From the NCBI GenBank assembly GCA_022497155.1, contig MU385729.1, forward strand, positions 372,001 to 436,000: a stretch of 64,000 nucleotides of DNA, read 5' to 3'. How positions within the stretch are numbered: position 1 is the first letter of the stretch; every line of letters starts with the position of its first letter. The notes below the pieces were generated by a model that was not told the origin of the DNA, did no database searches, and worked only from the letters and a program-made list of their open reading frames with translations. Shown piece after piece: positions 1 through 12,100 of the stretch. Position numbers and translations under genes: made by a program. The DNA is from Whalleya microplaca (taxonomy: Eukaryota > Ascomycota > Sordariomycetes > Xylariales > Xylariaceae).

Positions 1-999
1 AGGGGGGAAAATAATTGAGTATCTAATAATGTGCTGTGTATGCCATTGTTGCTGGGAGACAACGTTAGCGTATGTCTGTAGCGTATATCTGTATATAGCG
101 TATGTCTGTAGTGTATGTCTGTAGCGTCCATATGGTCTGCAGTGTACATGGGCAAATTTCAAATTTACCTCAACCTGGAAGATTTCCGCGATTACCTAGT
201 CGGCAATAAAGTCTGCAAAATATCACAGATGCAATGCCAAGCTGCGTACACTTCCAAGGTTGTGGAAGCCAGTATGCAATGTACAGTACATCTCAAAGAT
301 GAGGTACATCCCGCAAGTACCGTGCAGTACCCTACCTCAACCACCCTTGTCCCTGACGCCCTGTACTAGGCAGGCCAGGGTGCGATCGCCCATTCCTACT
401 TCAATCTTCACAGCTTCGGGTTGAGGCGCTGCTGCACTGCTGCAACTGGGGAGTGCAGGCAGGACACCCTCTACATAGTACAATCCACAGTCCTTCAACC
501 CTACCTGCTATGTACAAACCCAGGGTCGGCATCCTAGACACTTTGCAAGGTTGCATCGAAAAGGCGGACCTGCAATCAAGAGCCATGCAGTTGTCTTTCG
601 CATTCGAATGCCTACTTTGTATTGAAGCGCTCCTACCCTCCTCCTGCACAGTACGTACCTGGCACCTGGCCGGCACAGTTCATGCCCAGGTGGCTATGTA
701 TGTGTGTACATACGTACTGGCTCGCAGCTAGCTTGAAGCTCAATATGTCGGCTGGTGCGAGGGTAGATAACGCCGCTCGGCCAGGAATAGCTGAGGTTGT
801 TCTTTCTTTACTTTCTAGTGTGTATATAATTCATTCCATCCTCCCTTCCCAAACAGGTCCCGCCCCCTCGGTTCGCCATCAGCCCAACATTCGAAGAAAC
901 CAACGTCGAGAGAAACACCTTTCTCTTCCCGACTTCATCTGCATATGTTATATATGAGTAGGACGGTCAGACTTGCTTAAGTCCGCCCCAATGTTTATC
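1..999. other. upstream region of the bZIP gene, no gene seen
   Basis: No convincing coding frame is visible. The short open frames overlap on both strands and have no recognisable protein features. The left end has a short tandem repeat (listed separately). The last 200 bases, just before the bZIP start, are pyrimidine-rich and probably form its promoter and 5' leader. Confidence 0.5.
68..123. repeat. 13-bp tandem repeat, about four copies
   Basis: The unit GCGTATGTCTGTA is seen at 68-80, with one change at 81-93, intact again at 98-110 after a short interruption, and with one change at 111-123. It lies outside any gene. Confidence 0.8.
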
Positions 1000-1950
1000 A
1001 TGTCTCATCATCCATATACATACCCTTCCGGTCAGACCCCGAGGCAGTATTCGGCACACGGCACCAGCAGTGCTTTCTCTTCCTCAGCCAACCCTGACGA
1101 GGACTGGACCAAGATCTCAGATCTTGCCGAGCGGAGGAGGATACAGAACAGGATTGCTCAACGCAACTACCGTACGTCATATATGCTCATTGGCTTCGGC
1201 CCGGCACTGGGCATTGGGCATTGGACTAACAGATTACTATAGGCAAGAAGCTGAAGAGACGCCTGGAAGACCTCGAGAGACGTGCCGGTAGTTCGGACGA
1301 CTCATCATCGCCTACGGGCTCCGAGAAGCAGACTCAGCCGGGAAGCCGGACTACCAAGAAGACGAATCCGACTAAGGGGAAATCAGCGACTTCGCCTCAG
1401 AAGACCGTTCAACCTCCCCAGTTCACACCACCCATGACCCATGAGGATGAGCTAGTCTTCTCTTCTTCGTATGAGCGGGAGCGGTCTCGCTCGCCTCCGT
1501 TCATGACATATCCCTCCTCCGCGTATCCCCCGCCGGATGAGATGCTTATGCATCCCTACAACTCGGCTCAGCCATACCAACCGATCACCACAGCCGAAAC
1601 CTACTCCAACTACATGGCCACCACTGTCCCTTGCACTCTCCCACCCATGACCCACTTCAGCGATGCCATTAAGAGGGAACCATATCCAGAAGAGTCGATG
1701 TCTCCGTATATGAATTACGGATATATGCCTGGGATGGGTGTCAGCGCTCCCAACTCATACGACCACTCGAACCCTCATGTGAGTCATGTGCGCCACTACT
1801 CCCACCGAGAACCGCGTAGCTGATCGGTGATGCTAGACACCGCCGCTTTCTCACTCATACGATCACTCGGGGAACTGCTCAGATTCAGGCTACGAGTACC
1901 CGACGACGCCGTTATCGATGCCAGAGTCTCCCGTCGTAGCTCAAAACTAG
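1000..1950 (+). CDS. bZIP transcription factor
   Basis: Predicted nuclear DNA-binding regulator of 273 residues. Exons 1000-1171, 1243-1778 and 1837-1950. The first intron (71 bp, GTACGT..CTATAG, branch CTAAC) interrupts the basic region. Splicing restores an uninterrupted basic motif at about residues 38-66 (ERRRIQNRIAQRNYR then KKLKRRLEDLERRA), typical of fungal bZIP proteins. The zipper that follows is very short, as in many fungal members of this group. The rest is rich in Ser, Pro and Tyr. The second intron (58 bp, GTGAGT..GCTAG) is inferred because, without it, the frame stops at 1823. With it the protein ends in a Tyr/Pro-rich tail finishing SPVVAQN, which reads as genuine coding. The start at 1000 (MSHHPY) was chosen over an in-frame ATG three codons upstream at 991. 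The target genes cannot be told from the sequence. Confidence 0.85.
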
Positions 1951-3658
1951 GAGCAGTATCGGCGACGACGGTACCAATATGAACAACGACAACGAGACCA
2001 AGAGCATCAATGATAACGAGACCAAGATGAGCAGCGCCAGCAATAATAGAGACCCTGTATATGGATAAGTGTGTGTATGGATATATGGAAAGGGGTTTCG
2101 AGAGGGTGGGATCTTTCTTTCGGCAGCGTGGCGCAAATTGCATAGAGACGATAAATTCGTCAGCGAATGCATTGGATTGGAATATCTGGCTTGAGCATAG
2201 CATGGGTTGGTGTCACTTGACGTAGAGGGAGGAATAGGACGAGGGAGCTACCAAAGATGATACCCTTTAAGCGAGTCTGTATAGCTCAGCTCAGCTCATT
2301 TTATTCATTTGGTACATTACGCTATTAGTCTATCATTGTCTGAACTGATGACGTTGAGAGCTAACATGCGGTCGATGAAGGCATTCCTGCCAACTGTTGC
2401 CTATGCATCATGTCTCCTAAGTCAGCTCTTGCTTCCTGGGTGGGGAGGGGGGGGGCGCCTGCAAAACGATATCTTTGGAAGACATACAGACATGGCAACT
2501 CGCAATAACGCGCGATCAATCAAGGTCTATACCGTACCCGCTGTCAAATCAAGGCTAGCGGGACTTATGGTGCGGACTGGGTTGGCTAGCCTCTGTATCG
2601 TAAGAAGCTTAATAAGAAGGCCCTCGATAGGGCGACACCAGGGATTAGAGTGATGACCCCACCGCGATCGCAGGCGATGGATTCGCTCGGCCACAGGGGC
2701 TCCGCTTCGCTCCATAGTGCGTACTTTGTAGGTATGTACGCAACACTATGTTCCAAAGCGGAAGATTACCCGATAAGGCATAACGGCGTCTGCTAGGCTG
2801 ACCAGCTAGGCTGATACCTATTTGTCATTCGCACATACATAGTACATACAACGTACATGTTGTATGTACTATGTATGTCGGTGGTGCGAAGCCGAGCCGC
2901 GGCGCGCGAGAGACGGGACGCTATTCATTCTTCGGCCGATGGAGAATTGGCTATCCGGACGGCGGTGTCGTGCAATCGTAGCCATCGTGCAGGCGTTCGA
3001 GCAGTCGAAGGATTCGTCGCGGAAATAACGAGCTTCTAACACGTGCGGGTCCAGGCATCTCTCCGTCGCGAGGCATGTGCATGTCGCTCCGGGCGAATCA
3101 CAGGGTGACATCCGTCAGCACCTCCCTTATACAGGCGGGGACCCGAGACATTCAGACGGGCTGCGTTCAGCTGGGCTGTATTTTCATTCCGGCCGGTCGT
3201 ACATCTGCCTAGCAGGGAAGCGGGATAGAACTGTGGCTGGAATCGGGCTTCTCATGGCTTGGAAAAGGATAGGAAGAGGCTGCGACTGTCTTATAGTGTT
3301 GAGACTTCAACACTCACGACGAGGCAGTTGATTACTAATCACATGAGATCCCGATGAAAAAAAGGATAGGGAGGAGGGATCTCCGACTTCATATAGACAA
3401 CTAGTTAGTCATTCGAAACGCTCGTGCCTATGCCTAGTACATGTAGCTCGTCGTCAGCTCCGTCATCTCAGCAAAAACCTTAAAATAAGGTCAGCGCTGG
3501 CTCTCCTGGCAATGTTGTCACGACGCATTTCGGAATTGAACGTAGAATTCAATAGAGCAGCTATGACTCCAAAACCTCATTCTCTACCTAACACACGGAC
3601 CGTCGATTCAGTTTGAAAACTCAATTGTGTCAACGCAAATCCTAGGCCCAAACGCAGC
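1951..3658. other. intergenic, no gene seen
   Basis: Contains the bZIP 3' region, with a duplicated AACGAGACCAAGA motif near 1990-2030, and the strong palindrome at 2828-2889. A smaller inverted repeat lies near 2716-2748. The open frames are short, overlap on both strands and have no recognisable domains. Confidence 0.5.
2828..2889. repeat. long perfect palindrome (hairpin/cruciform-forming)
   Basis: The 20-base arm 2833-2852 (ACATACATAG then TACATACAAC) is exactly complementary to 2859-2878, leaving only six bases between them. Outside it, TTCGCAC (2828-2834) pairs with GTGCGAA (2883-2889), so the symmetry extends to about 62 bp with a small interruption. It is intergenic. Confidence 0.9.
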
Positions 3659-4591
3659 ATGATAACGTCAGATCAAGGGGTCTACCTCTTCGGAGGCGCC
3701 GAGTAAGTGGCTATTTGCAATTGGCATTACCTCTCATCCACCACTGAAGCACCACTGAAGCACCACTGACACTCACAGCAGGCCATGGAAGTAAGCAGTA
3801 TTCAGGATTCGCAATCACTTCAACCTTAATCCCCGCGTAGAGTCGTATAATGGGGCGTAGCTAGGAGTCAAGGACTCTTCAGTCGTGTGCCCAAGCCCCC
3901 GGGTACTCACAAGACTCCCTAGAAGAGGGTATGCTGACTCCTTCTACTGCAGTGAAAGCGATTGGGTTGCGTCAGACGATCGAGTACGCGGCGGCAAGAG
4001 CCAGAGCTACATGGAATGCTCCTCTGATTCCACCGTCGCTTCTTTCCATGGCCATTTAGACATCACGGCCCTTGGGGGCGCCGGGTTTGCGTCCCAGCGA
4101 TCTAAAGACCCCCACACCTGGGATTTGTCTAATTGTCAAGGCCTATGTGTCAAAGTCAATGACAGCGATGGCAAGAAGTACACCTTGATCCTCAAGGACG
4201 AAGTCCTCCCCAGACGCGCGGACGGCAGAGAGCAAAGCTCAGTCAGCTGGGAGTTCGATTTCGTCACCCAGGAGACGCGGCTATTCATTCCGTGGAAAGA
4301 CCTCAAGCCTACGTACCGTGGGAGGCCTCTGCCTGATGCTAAGCCTTTGGACTTAAGAAAGATCAGTAGAGTCAGCATCATGATGAGAAGGTTTGTGCTA
4401 AACTTCTCGGCCCTTCAATCGTGATACCAATTAACGTTTTCAATAGCTTTTTTGGTCAGCAAGAGGGTTGTTTCAGACTCGAGCTTCAGTACATTGCAGC
4501 AATTAAGTCTAAAAATGAAAGCAAACTTTCTCCGCCGCTGACAATAGCTGAATCTAGTACATCTCACTCTAGTTTGAAATACGAAAAGTAG
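3659..4591 (+). CDS. CIA30-family protein (NADH:ubiquinone oxidoreductase intermediate-associated protein 30 domain)
   Basis: Predicted protein of 211 residues, nearly all a CIA30 domain. CIA30 proteins assist assembly of mitochondrial complex I. Short fungal versions like this one often lack proven function. Exons 3659-3702, 3782-3790, 3953-4390 and 4447-4591. The spliced start reads LFGGAEPWNESDWVASDDRVRGG, which matches the family opening (FGG..W...DDxVxGGxS). It needs a micro-exon of only nine bases (GCCATGGAA). The domain continues with SQSYME, GLCVKVNDSDGKKYTL, WEFDF and FIPWKDLKPTYRGRP. After the 56-bp third intron it ends with a SFFGQQEG.F.LEL strand. No clear mitochondrial presequence is visible. 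The 9-nt exon is inferred from frame and motif, not from transcript data. Confidence 0.85.
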
Positions 4592-7172
4592 AGACTAGGA
4601 TCCAGAGAAAGTTGCTAGTCTCCCTAGGTGTATGGATTCTTAGAAGATGAAATTAGGAGCCTTCTTCTTGACAGGAGCATAGCGTGAGCACGCTACACTC
4701 AGCACGAGACTCAGGAGTTCCTTCTATTCGGAAGTTTTCAACCCTCCCAAGAATGAATTGTATAGCCTAGCTAGGTATTCTTGTGTACCGATCATCGGCC
4801 TGGATTTCTTCCGTTGGGCAATTTAAGCTTATAGTCTATTGGTATTTAGTCGGGTTACGAACTAGCTTGTGTTGGGTGACGTGTAGAGTACTGATGTCTA
4901 CAATTCAGAGACGTACAATGGTACATCATTACGACTATGAGAGGGCCATTGATGTACACAACAACCGTCTCTGGCATATTATGTCAAAAATAAAATCACC
5001 CTCAACAAGGCATTGTCTAAGGTCATATTTTACAATAGATTGTCAACTGCAATGTGCTATGCTGCTATGCTTGGATTTTCAGACGAAGCGTTGAAATTGT
5101 ACATGCTTGTGTAGAGAAGCCCTGTAATCCTCTATTACCTTACCCACACTAGATATAATGTGTGGTTAGTGAAACTATATGATGAATAGCTAGAGAGGTT
5201 ATTACGCGACTGTTACTAATCGTGCTACATTGCTTTAAGGTTGGACATATTCGCCACTCTTCAATCTCAAGAAACGACAGAAGTTAATTGAACCATTGAC
5301 ATTCGTATTAATATTTTTATTTATGATATATTATAAATCTTCTTTCGTTGTCCAGCAAAAGACTGATGATTGTGTTTAGTTGTTGCCGCTCATTTACTGA
5401 CCTGTAGCATGTGGCTTCCCCATTTCTAGCTGATCTTACGAGCAACGTCAGTACAGCAGTACACGTAACTGGGTCAATATTAGGACCGTTTTGCAATGCC
5501 TGTTCGGCTGACGTAGTGTACTAATATTCGTGGACAAACAGGATATATTGACTAAGCAGTCCTTCGGTTCCTTTAGCCACTTTAACTCGCAAATTCTCAA
5601 GCGGTAGCATGTAATAAGGCCCGAGTTTAAAGATGTGTCGGGGATTCGGCGTCATAAGCATTTTGTTGGCTCGTGAATACCATTACAAAGACCGCATATC
5701 GAGAGCTATTCGCTATTGAAAGGGTTGTAGATCCTGTCTCCCTGTTAGAACTCAAGTTTGTCAAGTCTCGACTCTAGTATGCTGGAGTTTAAGTGATTTG
5801 ATGGGCATATGAAAACAGCAGTAGCTATGAGTTAGAATAACTAAATACACCCGAGGTATATATTTATATATTTTAATCGGTCCCTTGGTTCCCAAAAACA
5901 ATAGGCGCAACGGTCCTGAATGCCTACTACTAGTAGACCCAGAACAGTACCTAATTCTCCAAATCCAAGGTATACCATAGTATCTATCACCGCACAGTGA
6001 GTTTCACCGTGGACCTACATTTTGTGCTCCACAATGCAACCCTAAGGATCTAGAGGTCTTGAGGGTGCTGCTTCGATGATGCGGTTTAGTGACAGGCCAG
6101 GAAGATCGCGAAAGTTGACTGCCGGCATGTTACGCGTAGTGCTGGTCTCGGAAATTTAGGTAAGTGAAAAATTCTCAGAGCTTAGGGACCTTCTGCTTTT
6201 GGATAGTATCAAATAAGTAGGAATACTTCTTCACAGATTTGTTCCTCTGAATCCACCCAGTCTCATTACAGGATATGGAAGGCTAGGATCACTCATTAAA
6301 TCTCAGGTCATATGGCTCAATTCTAGAGACAGCTATCGTGGAATTGTTTGTTGTCACGAATATCTAGTTATCTCTTGAGCATATAGAATTTTTACTAGTC
6401 AACAATATTCTAATCTGGTATATCGCCCATATGATCTACTATACTATGAGGCGTAAATAAAACAACATCGTGATGTCGCTCGCTAGGCTGACAGAGGCTC
6501 TTGGAAAAATAAATTCCTACCTGAGCACTCGGACGCTCTGCAAATTATCTTTTTAGTGTGTAAAAGGGCTCCTGTCACCTAAAAATCCGTAGTGTTATTG
6601 TACATACATAATACCCTTCAGAACATGGTACAAACATAGCTTGCGATGGTATTGTGGGCGTACTCAGTTGAATTCTAATTTCATGAAGCCCCAGGCCTAC
6701 CGCAGTACATATCAGCATAAGCGCTGTCACATAATACTGTGTCGATATTATAATTATAATGTTGAAGGGGTACGTCTATCTTGACATCTTGGCTCTGATA
6801 GCTATACTGATCACGTAGTTAAGGGAAAGCTCCTGGCAACAAGATCCTACTGTGTTATGCGTTTGCCCCTGCTAGCTGATAGGCCTTGGTATCCGCTACA
6901 TACAAACATACCCCCCTGAGAAAATTTAATGTACGTACATAGTAACTCGTAATAGGCCCAAGAGAAATTTGCTGCTCCTCTGCCCAGAAGCTAAAGTCGA
7001 CGACACTCTTTCTCATCCACGCTACAGGTGACTGCCGAATTCATCTACCCTAGATTTAAGTTCAGTCTAAAGTACCTAGCTTCGAAATACCTTCATATTT
7101 GACAAGCACTCCTGGTCTCTTTCACACACTCTCTCACACTCTCCCTTCTCACCTAATTACATAATTCTCAAT

Positions 7173-7514
7173 ATGAGCGGACCAACCTCGGGAAGGCATT
7201 TATTTCGGCACATATTGCTGCTTCCAAGACCGCTTCACATCGGCGTTCCCAGAGGTGATATATATTGATTATGTATTAGTCAAAGAATCTATATACCAGA
7301 CGAGAACTGAAGTACAATGCTTCAGACCATGACTCGCAGCATGGGGCACGAGTACGAGGCCAAGCCGTATCAACCACAGCAATCTCAGTATGGTCCTTTA
7401 CCACCTGGTCCCTTGAACAGGTACCTACATACGTACTCGAGCTCCCCTGCGAGGTACTATGTAGTCAGGGGTGGAGTTACGTGCATTAGACCATATAAGT
7501 ACCGGACCTTTTGA
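7173..7514 (+). other. possible gene remnant or short gene, unresolved
   Basis: A CT-rich block (about 7116-7160) precedes an ATG at 7173, an arrangement common in fungal promoters. A Pro/Gln-rich frame follows at 7317 (GHEYEAKPYQPQ...GPLPPGPLNR), ending near a GTACCT that could be a donor site. I could not join the two parts without meeting a stop. No function is suggested. Confidence 0.2.
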
Positions 7515-8212
7515 GCTTGCCGCCCCAGTCGGGTGTTTGTGGGGTCCCAAGCAGGCCCGAAATCCCGGTGTCGAGGGCATGTGTCTGCCAGATCAGACAG
7601 ATACATACATAGTATTCGCGTAAGTATCCGCGTACTGCTGTACGTACTTCATAGTGACCTGGGGGGGAGGGTGAGGACTAACCTGACTCGCGGCCACAAT
7701 TTAAGGTTATGACGGTCGCGACCCCCGACTCCCGCAGTCCTGGGTGGCCCGGGACCAAGCGCGGGCCCAGACGGATCTAGACTTTCGCCCTATGTGCTTG
7801 AGACGCAGACCACTTTCCGAATGCCTTCTTTGTTGGTGGCCCTGCCTACCAGCTTCCATGTGCCTTGGACCCCCCGGGGGACCTTTGGACGGCGATGACG
7901 GCATACTACGTTATATAAATACGCTGCTTGAAGCCCGATCCCTAACTGCCGGGCTCGGGAAGTATGACGTCTCATACATAGTAGATGAGTAGTGCGAGTT
8001 CTATCTGTGTACGGTATCATCATCTCCCATCTAGTCTATAAGATGATGGGTTAATTCCGGTAATATAAAGTCGAAGGGGTAATGACAACACCCTTAGATG
8101 TATTGCCCACCATACCGGCTGGACTTTGAAACGTAGGCAGAAGTGTATTTTTAGACTTATAATCCTAGTGCTGTGTTAGCAATTCTAAAGGCACAACTGT
8201 GGCTGGGTAATA

Positions 8213-8343
8213 GAGTTAGGTTCGATTCTTCATCGCGTTATTGGAGATGAGCTAACAAAGCGAATACCAATAGCGCTGTCAGGAATCGAACCTAACTCAC
8301 TTTATTACTCACTGTAGATATTGGTATTCGCTCTATTAGCTCA
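8213..8343. repeat. two interleaved inverted repeats with tRNA-like B-box motif
   Basis: GAGTTAGGTTCGATTC at 8213-8228 has an exact inverted copy at 8283-8298. A 25-base segment at 8248-8272 has an inverted copy at 8319-8343 with two mismatches. The order is A, B, A', B'. On the minus strand the A' copy reads GGTTCGATTCC, the consensus RNA polymerase III B box, and can fold as a tRNA T-arm (TTAGG stem, TTCGATT loop, CCTGA). A complete tRNA could not be folded, so this is annotated as a repeat. Confidence 0.75.
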
Positions 8344-9129
8344 TTTGGCACTCTGACGCGGTACCCGACAAAAACGTATCAAGGCCCTTTGATTAGGTAC
8401 GAGGTGAAGACTATTCGATCTAGCCCGAAGGAGAGGAATTCACAAGTACATCCATTGTAGCAACGACAGGAACCAAAAAAAAAGTAAAGACATACTGGCT
8501 GCCTTGATTAAATAATATATCGATATCTACTGGTGCTAGGGGCACATATTTGTCTGTCAAAGTGCCGCGTAAAACCTAGGCAGTTCTTTTTATTCCCTTA
8601 ATAATCGCACGTCCGCTCGTTAAAACGCCGGTATACCGCCCCCCTCCACTCCATCAAGATATTCGCCCATGTAGTAAACGGCCGTATAAAAAAATTTGTG
8701 CAAAGCAAATCATGTTCCTACATGTGTCCCTAGAGCGCCTCGAAGTTTTATGATGTGACCGGCTTATGTTCTCCTTAGTAAATATATCGTGTAGAGAGTT
8801 TCTTTCCCTAAAAAATAATAAACAATAAACACACGAGCTGCGGATGTAGCGTGACAGCGGCAACCTGTAGACTGGGTGGGCGACGAGGCCACCGATCATG
8901 TATGATAATCTAAAACGTCAATATATACCTCGACAACTAGGGCTCTGGGAAATGCAACAAGATCTCCAGCTGGCCCTCATTGCGAGCAAGCATGAGCGTG
9001 TTCATATTCGACAAAAGGAACAGCCCTCCGCTATGTCTAGACTATGCTCATGTCTCGAGGCTCATAATCGTTTTGAACTTTAGAGGATGAAGTGAATTGC
9101 GCTGATAGAGAAGTGATCGTTTTCGTGGA

Positions 9130-12100
9130 CTAGGCAATGTTGGGAGTTGCTGTTGGTTGTTCTCTTTCGAGCTCACGGGCCGGCTCCACAGGGAGGTCAG
9201 GTTCGGCTTCATTGTCACTCACTGCAATATTGGGTAAGTAATTGTTGTATGGCAAGGCTCTCAAATAAGGTCTGATTGAACAAGTATCCAAGTGGGAGAA
9301 GCGAGTCGGATTACTGTAATAGAGAACAAGTGATGAATTAAGAAGGTTGTCACTCACTGCTTCCATAGCCGGTATCTGTATCTATTGCCATGCCGACAAC
9401 ACCCCGAGTCACAGCCAAGCAACGCTCGACCATTTGGTGTCGAATTTCCGGTTCAAGACCACAGTCTTTGCCAGTCCATATCCGCAACGTCCCTGAAAGA
9501 CGCTCAAGTGTGCTGGCGCACGCTTCGGCCGCAAATTCATGGGCCGCTAGGCGATCCATCAATTTGAAGGTAGCAGTATACCCAAGAAGTCCCATGTCGA
9601 TGATAGGGTGAATCTGGTCAATCACGTGATAAATATCGATCGGTTCCTCCGGCGGGGAGAACTTCTGAAGATGTGCGATTGCCATGGCACAAAGGAGAGA
9701 GATGCGCATTTCGGTAGTCATCATAAGAGAAGGTGGGAGGTCCTTGATTGGACTGGAAGGTCTTAGTTGATCCGAGGTAGTAGGCGAATCGTTGATCGAT
9801 AGAGCTGGCGTCACCGGCCCAATGGCCTGTAGTGCGGCCATTATATTGATGCTGCGTTTTTCGTTGAAAAGCACGGCGCGCGCGACCAAGGCACGGTTCT
9901 GGGCGATCGATCCGATGGGGGCGGTCCGAATGGCAAGCGAAATACCGTCCTCTACGAGCTGCGTCGTGTCTGTCTCGGATCCTTCTTGGGTAAGCAGGCT
10001 ATTTGTGAGTGCACGCTGTAGTGTCATGTTCGACCACCAAGCCGCAACTGCATCCATCGGCGACCGAATGGCTACATCATCTACCACTGTGGCCATGCCA
10101 TCAGTGATGCCGATGGCGTTGTGCTCAGTTCGGTGATTCCAGGCGAGATTGTGCGCCCGTTGAATGATGCTTGGGTTCAGGACCTCGTCGCAATCTTGCT
10201 CTAGAAGAACTGCCAAATGATCCGGTAACTCGTCATCCGACTGCTCTTGACCGCCACGCCGAAGTTGTGTCAGGAGCCGTTGTAGCTGCTTCGCTTCATT
10301 CCATTTAGCTTTGGCTAGGTACGATGCGAAGGCGTCGAAGACACCCAGTTGGATGCCAGAGACTTCAACTTCCCATAAAAGTACACGGATATGAAGAGCT
10401 TTGAGCATTAGCCGTAACGGAGTAGTGGGGAGTGTTCCAGAGGCAAGCAAAGTCAAAGTAAGCCGGCTTTTGCTAATCTCGACGTCGCCGCCTGCGAGTT
10501 GAGCGTCTAAAGCAATTGTCCACGCCTTAACACGGGCAAGCTCCTGATCTTCGGTAAGACCTGTAAGCATATGATAGTGATGAATGCCAATGAGATTTCT
10601 TAGGCTCAGCTTCAGGGTTTTGAGACCAAGGGCGGCGGCTTCCAGGAAGAAATTGTGGCGGGGAACCCAAACAGTCTGGATAGATGTGAGCCATGCTTGG
10701 CGGCGTACATGAATGGACGATGCCAACGATGGTACTGCCGCCAGGGACGCAGCTTGTTGCTGTTTGGAGCCCTTGACGTTGGGTGGCTTGCGCTGCATAA
10801 GTGAAGGGAAAACTGCCCACAAGATGCTACAGACCAACAACACCAGTTTGAGCGTGTAAAGCACTTGCGCGCCTTGTACATGATATCCCATGAAGTTAAC
10901 ACTAAGAGAAGAAGTAAGCGAGCCGATAAGTTGAGTGGGCAAGGCGAAGAGGCCGCGACCCTCTGGTGTTTCGTTGCTCTGCTCATCCTCCCTTACGGCT
11001 TCAAGAAGCATTAGTCCGGCAAGGGAGCCAACCATCAACTTTCCGAAGTAAGGACCAGCGTTTTGCCATCCCCTTGCTTGCATATGCTGGTACTGCTGTT
11101 GAATTTGCTGCTGGCGTACCATCGCGGGGTCAGGTCTATACTGTTGCTGCGGTACCGGATACGGCTGGCCTGTCGCTAATTGAGCCGCAATGATACGTTT
11201 CATGTTGTCGGGTACTTGTATCATGCCCTGAGGATCAGATCGACCTGGCGTACCTGCCATGGGTGAATTTGCATAGTTATTAGCATCCTGAGAGTACTGA
11301 ACAGGTGTCGATGGTGGACCCTGTTGCATAGGGCTGATTCCGCCATTCATGGCACCTGCCATGAAGAGCTTCTCAAATGCTGCTATCCGATGTTGCATAG
11401 CCGAGTTCTCATCCATGAGTCTAGAATTCCTTTTCTCGAGATGTCGAATATATTCGGTGGCTTTACTTAAGACCTGCATAAAGTTTAGCCACAATGCTTA
11501 CCTTCAAAAAACTTAATAAACGAACCGTGGCTTTATTTAGCTTATGCGCAGGCGTTAAGCCATGCAGCTCCTCTCTATCTTCCGTGGTATCTTCGCCTTT
11601 AGCGCTCTTCGTCATGATGCGGAGACTAGGTACACTATCTCGTAAAGCAGCTATCTTATCGTTGAGATTGGTGCGATATCTCTTCTCGATCATGTTGTGT
11701 GCTGTCTTTTTCACGGGGTGCTGGCCATCCAGGTCGTCATCATCATCATCGTCTACGTCGATGGATGATTTGCGCTTACGGCTATTTGACTTCGAGGACT
11801 GGTCTTGATCTTCAGGTGATGATATCGACGACGACTTGTACAACGGCCCGGCGGAGTCAGGACTGGCCTCGCTCTTCGGGGAACGGTACTGCAGTTGAAC
11901 CGGCATAGCAATCTTCTGCAAATGGTGTCGCTGCTCCTCCGTCAGGGCGCCGGGGCCGGACGGAGCCATGTTTGGCCGGATCTGTAATGGAGCTGAACCG
12001 GCAAGTGGCCCGGCCGTCGACAGTCCGTTCCGTTGGTCGGGGGCGATGGACGAAGGCGCCATCGCAGCGGACTGCTGCGGCGGCGGCGGTTGTGACTGAT

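Larger units (their letters stand above)
4592..9129. other. 4.5-kb gene-poor, AT-rich tract
   Basis: No gene with recognisable protein similarity. Most of the tract is AT-rich and full of stops in all frames. Exceptions are a short Pro/Gln-rich frame near 7317-7420, a GC-richer island at about 7640-7990 followed by TTATATAAATA near 7912, and the interleaved inverted repeats at 8213-8343. It may be decayed mobile or subtelomere-like DNA, but no transposase, reverse transcriptase or terminal repeats are recognised. Confidence 0.5.

Noticed and set aside
8240..8345. A complete tRNA gene around the B-box-like motif
   Set aside because: The T-arm folds well, but the acceptor stem needs a bulge and no convincing anticodon arm was found, so only a repeat is called.
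9792..10136. Plus-strand open frame opposite the SREBP gene
   Set aside because: Antisense shadow of a conserved coding exon, with no protein features of its own.
11474..11501. 28-bp intron in the SREBP gene
   Set aside because: Too short for normal splicing, and it leaves eight extra residues in the conserved bHLH-zipper junction. The 52-bp intron restores the family sequence.
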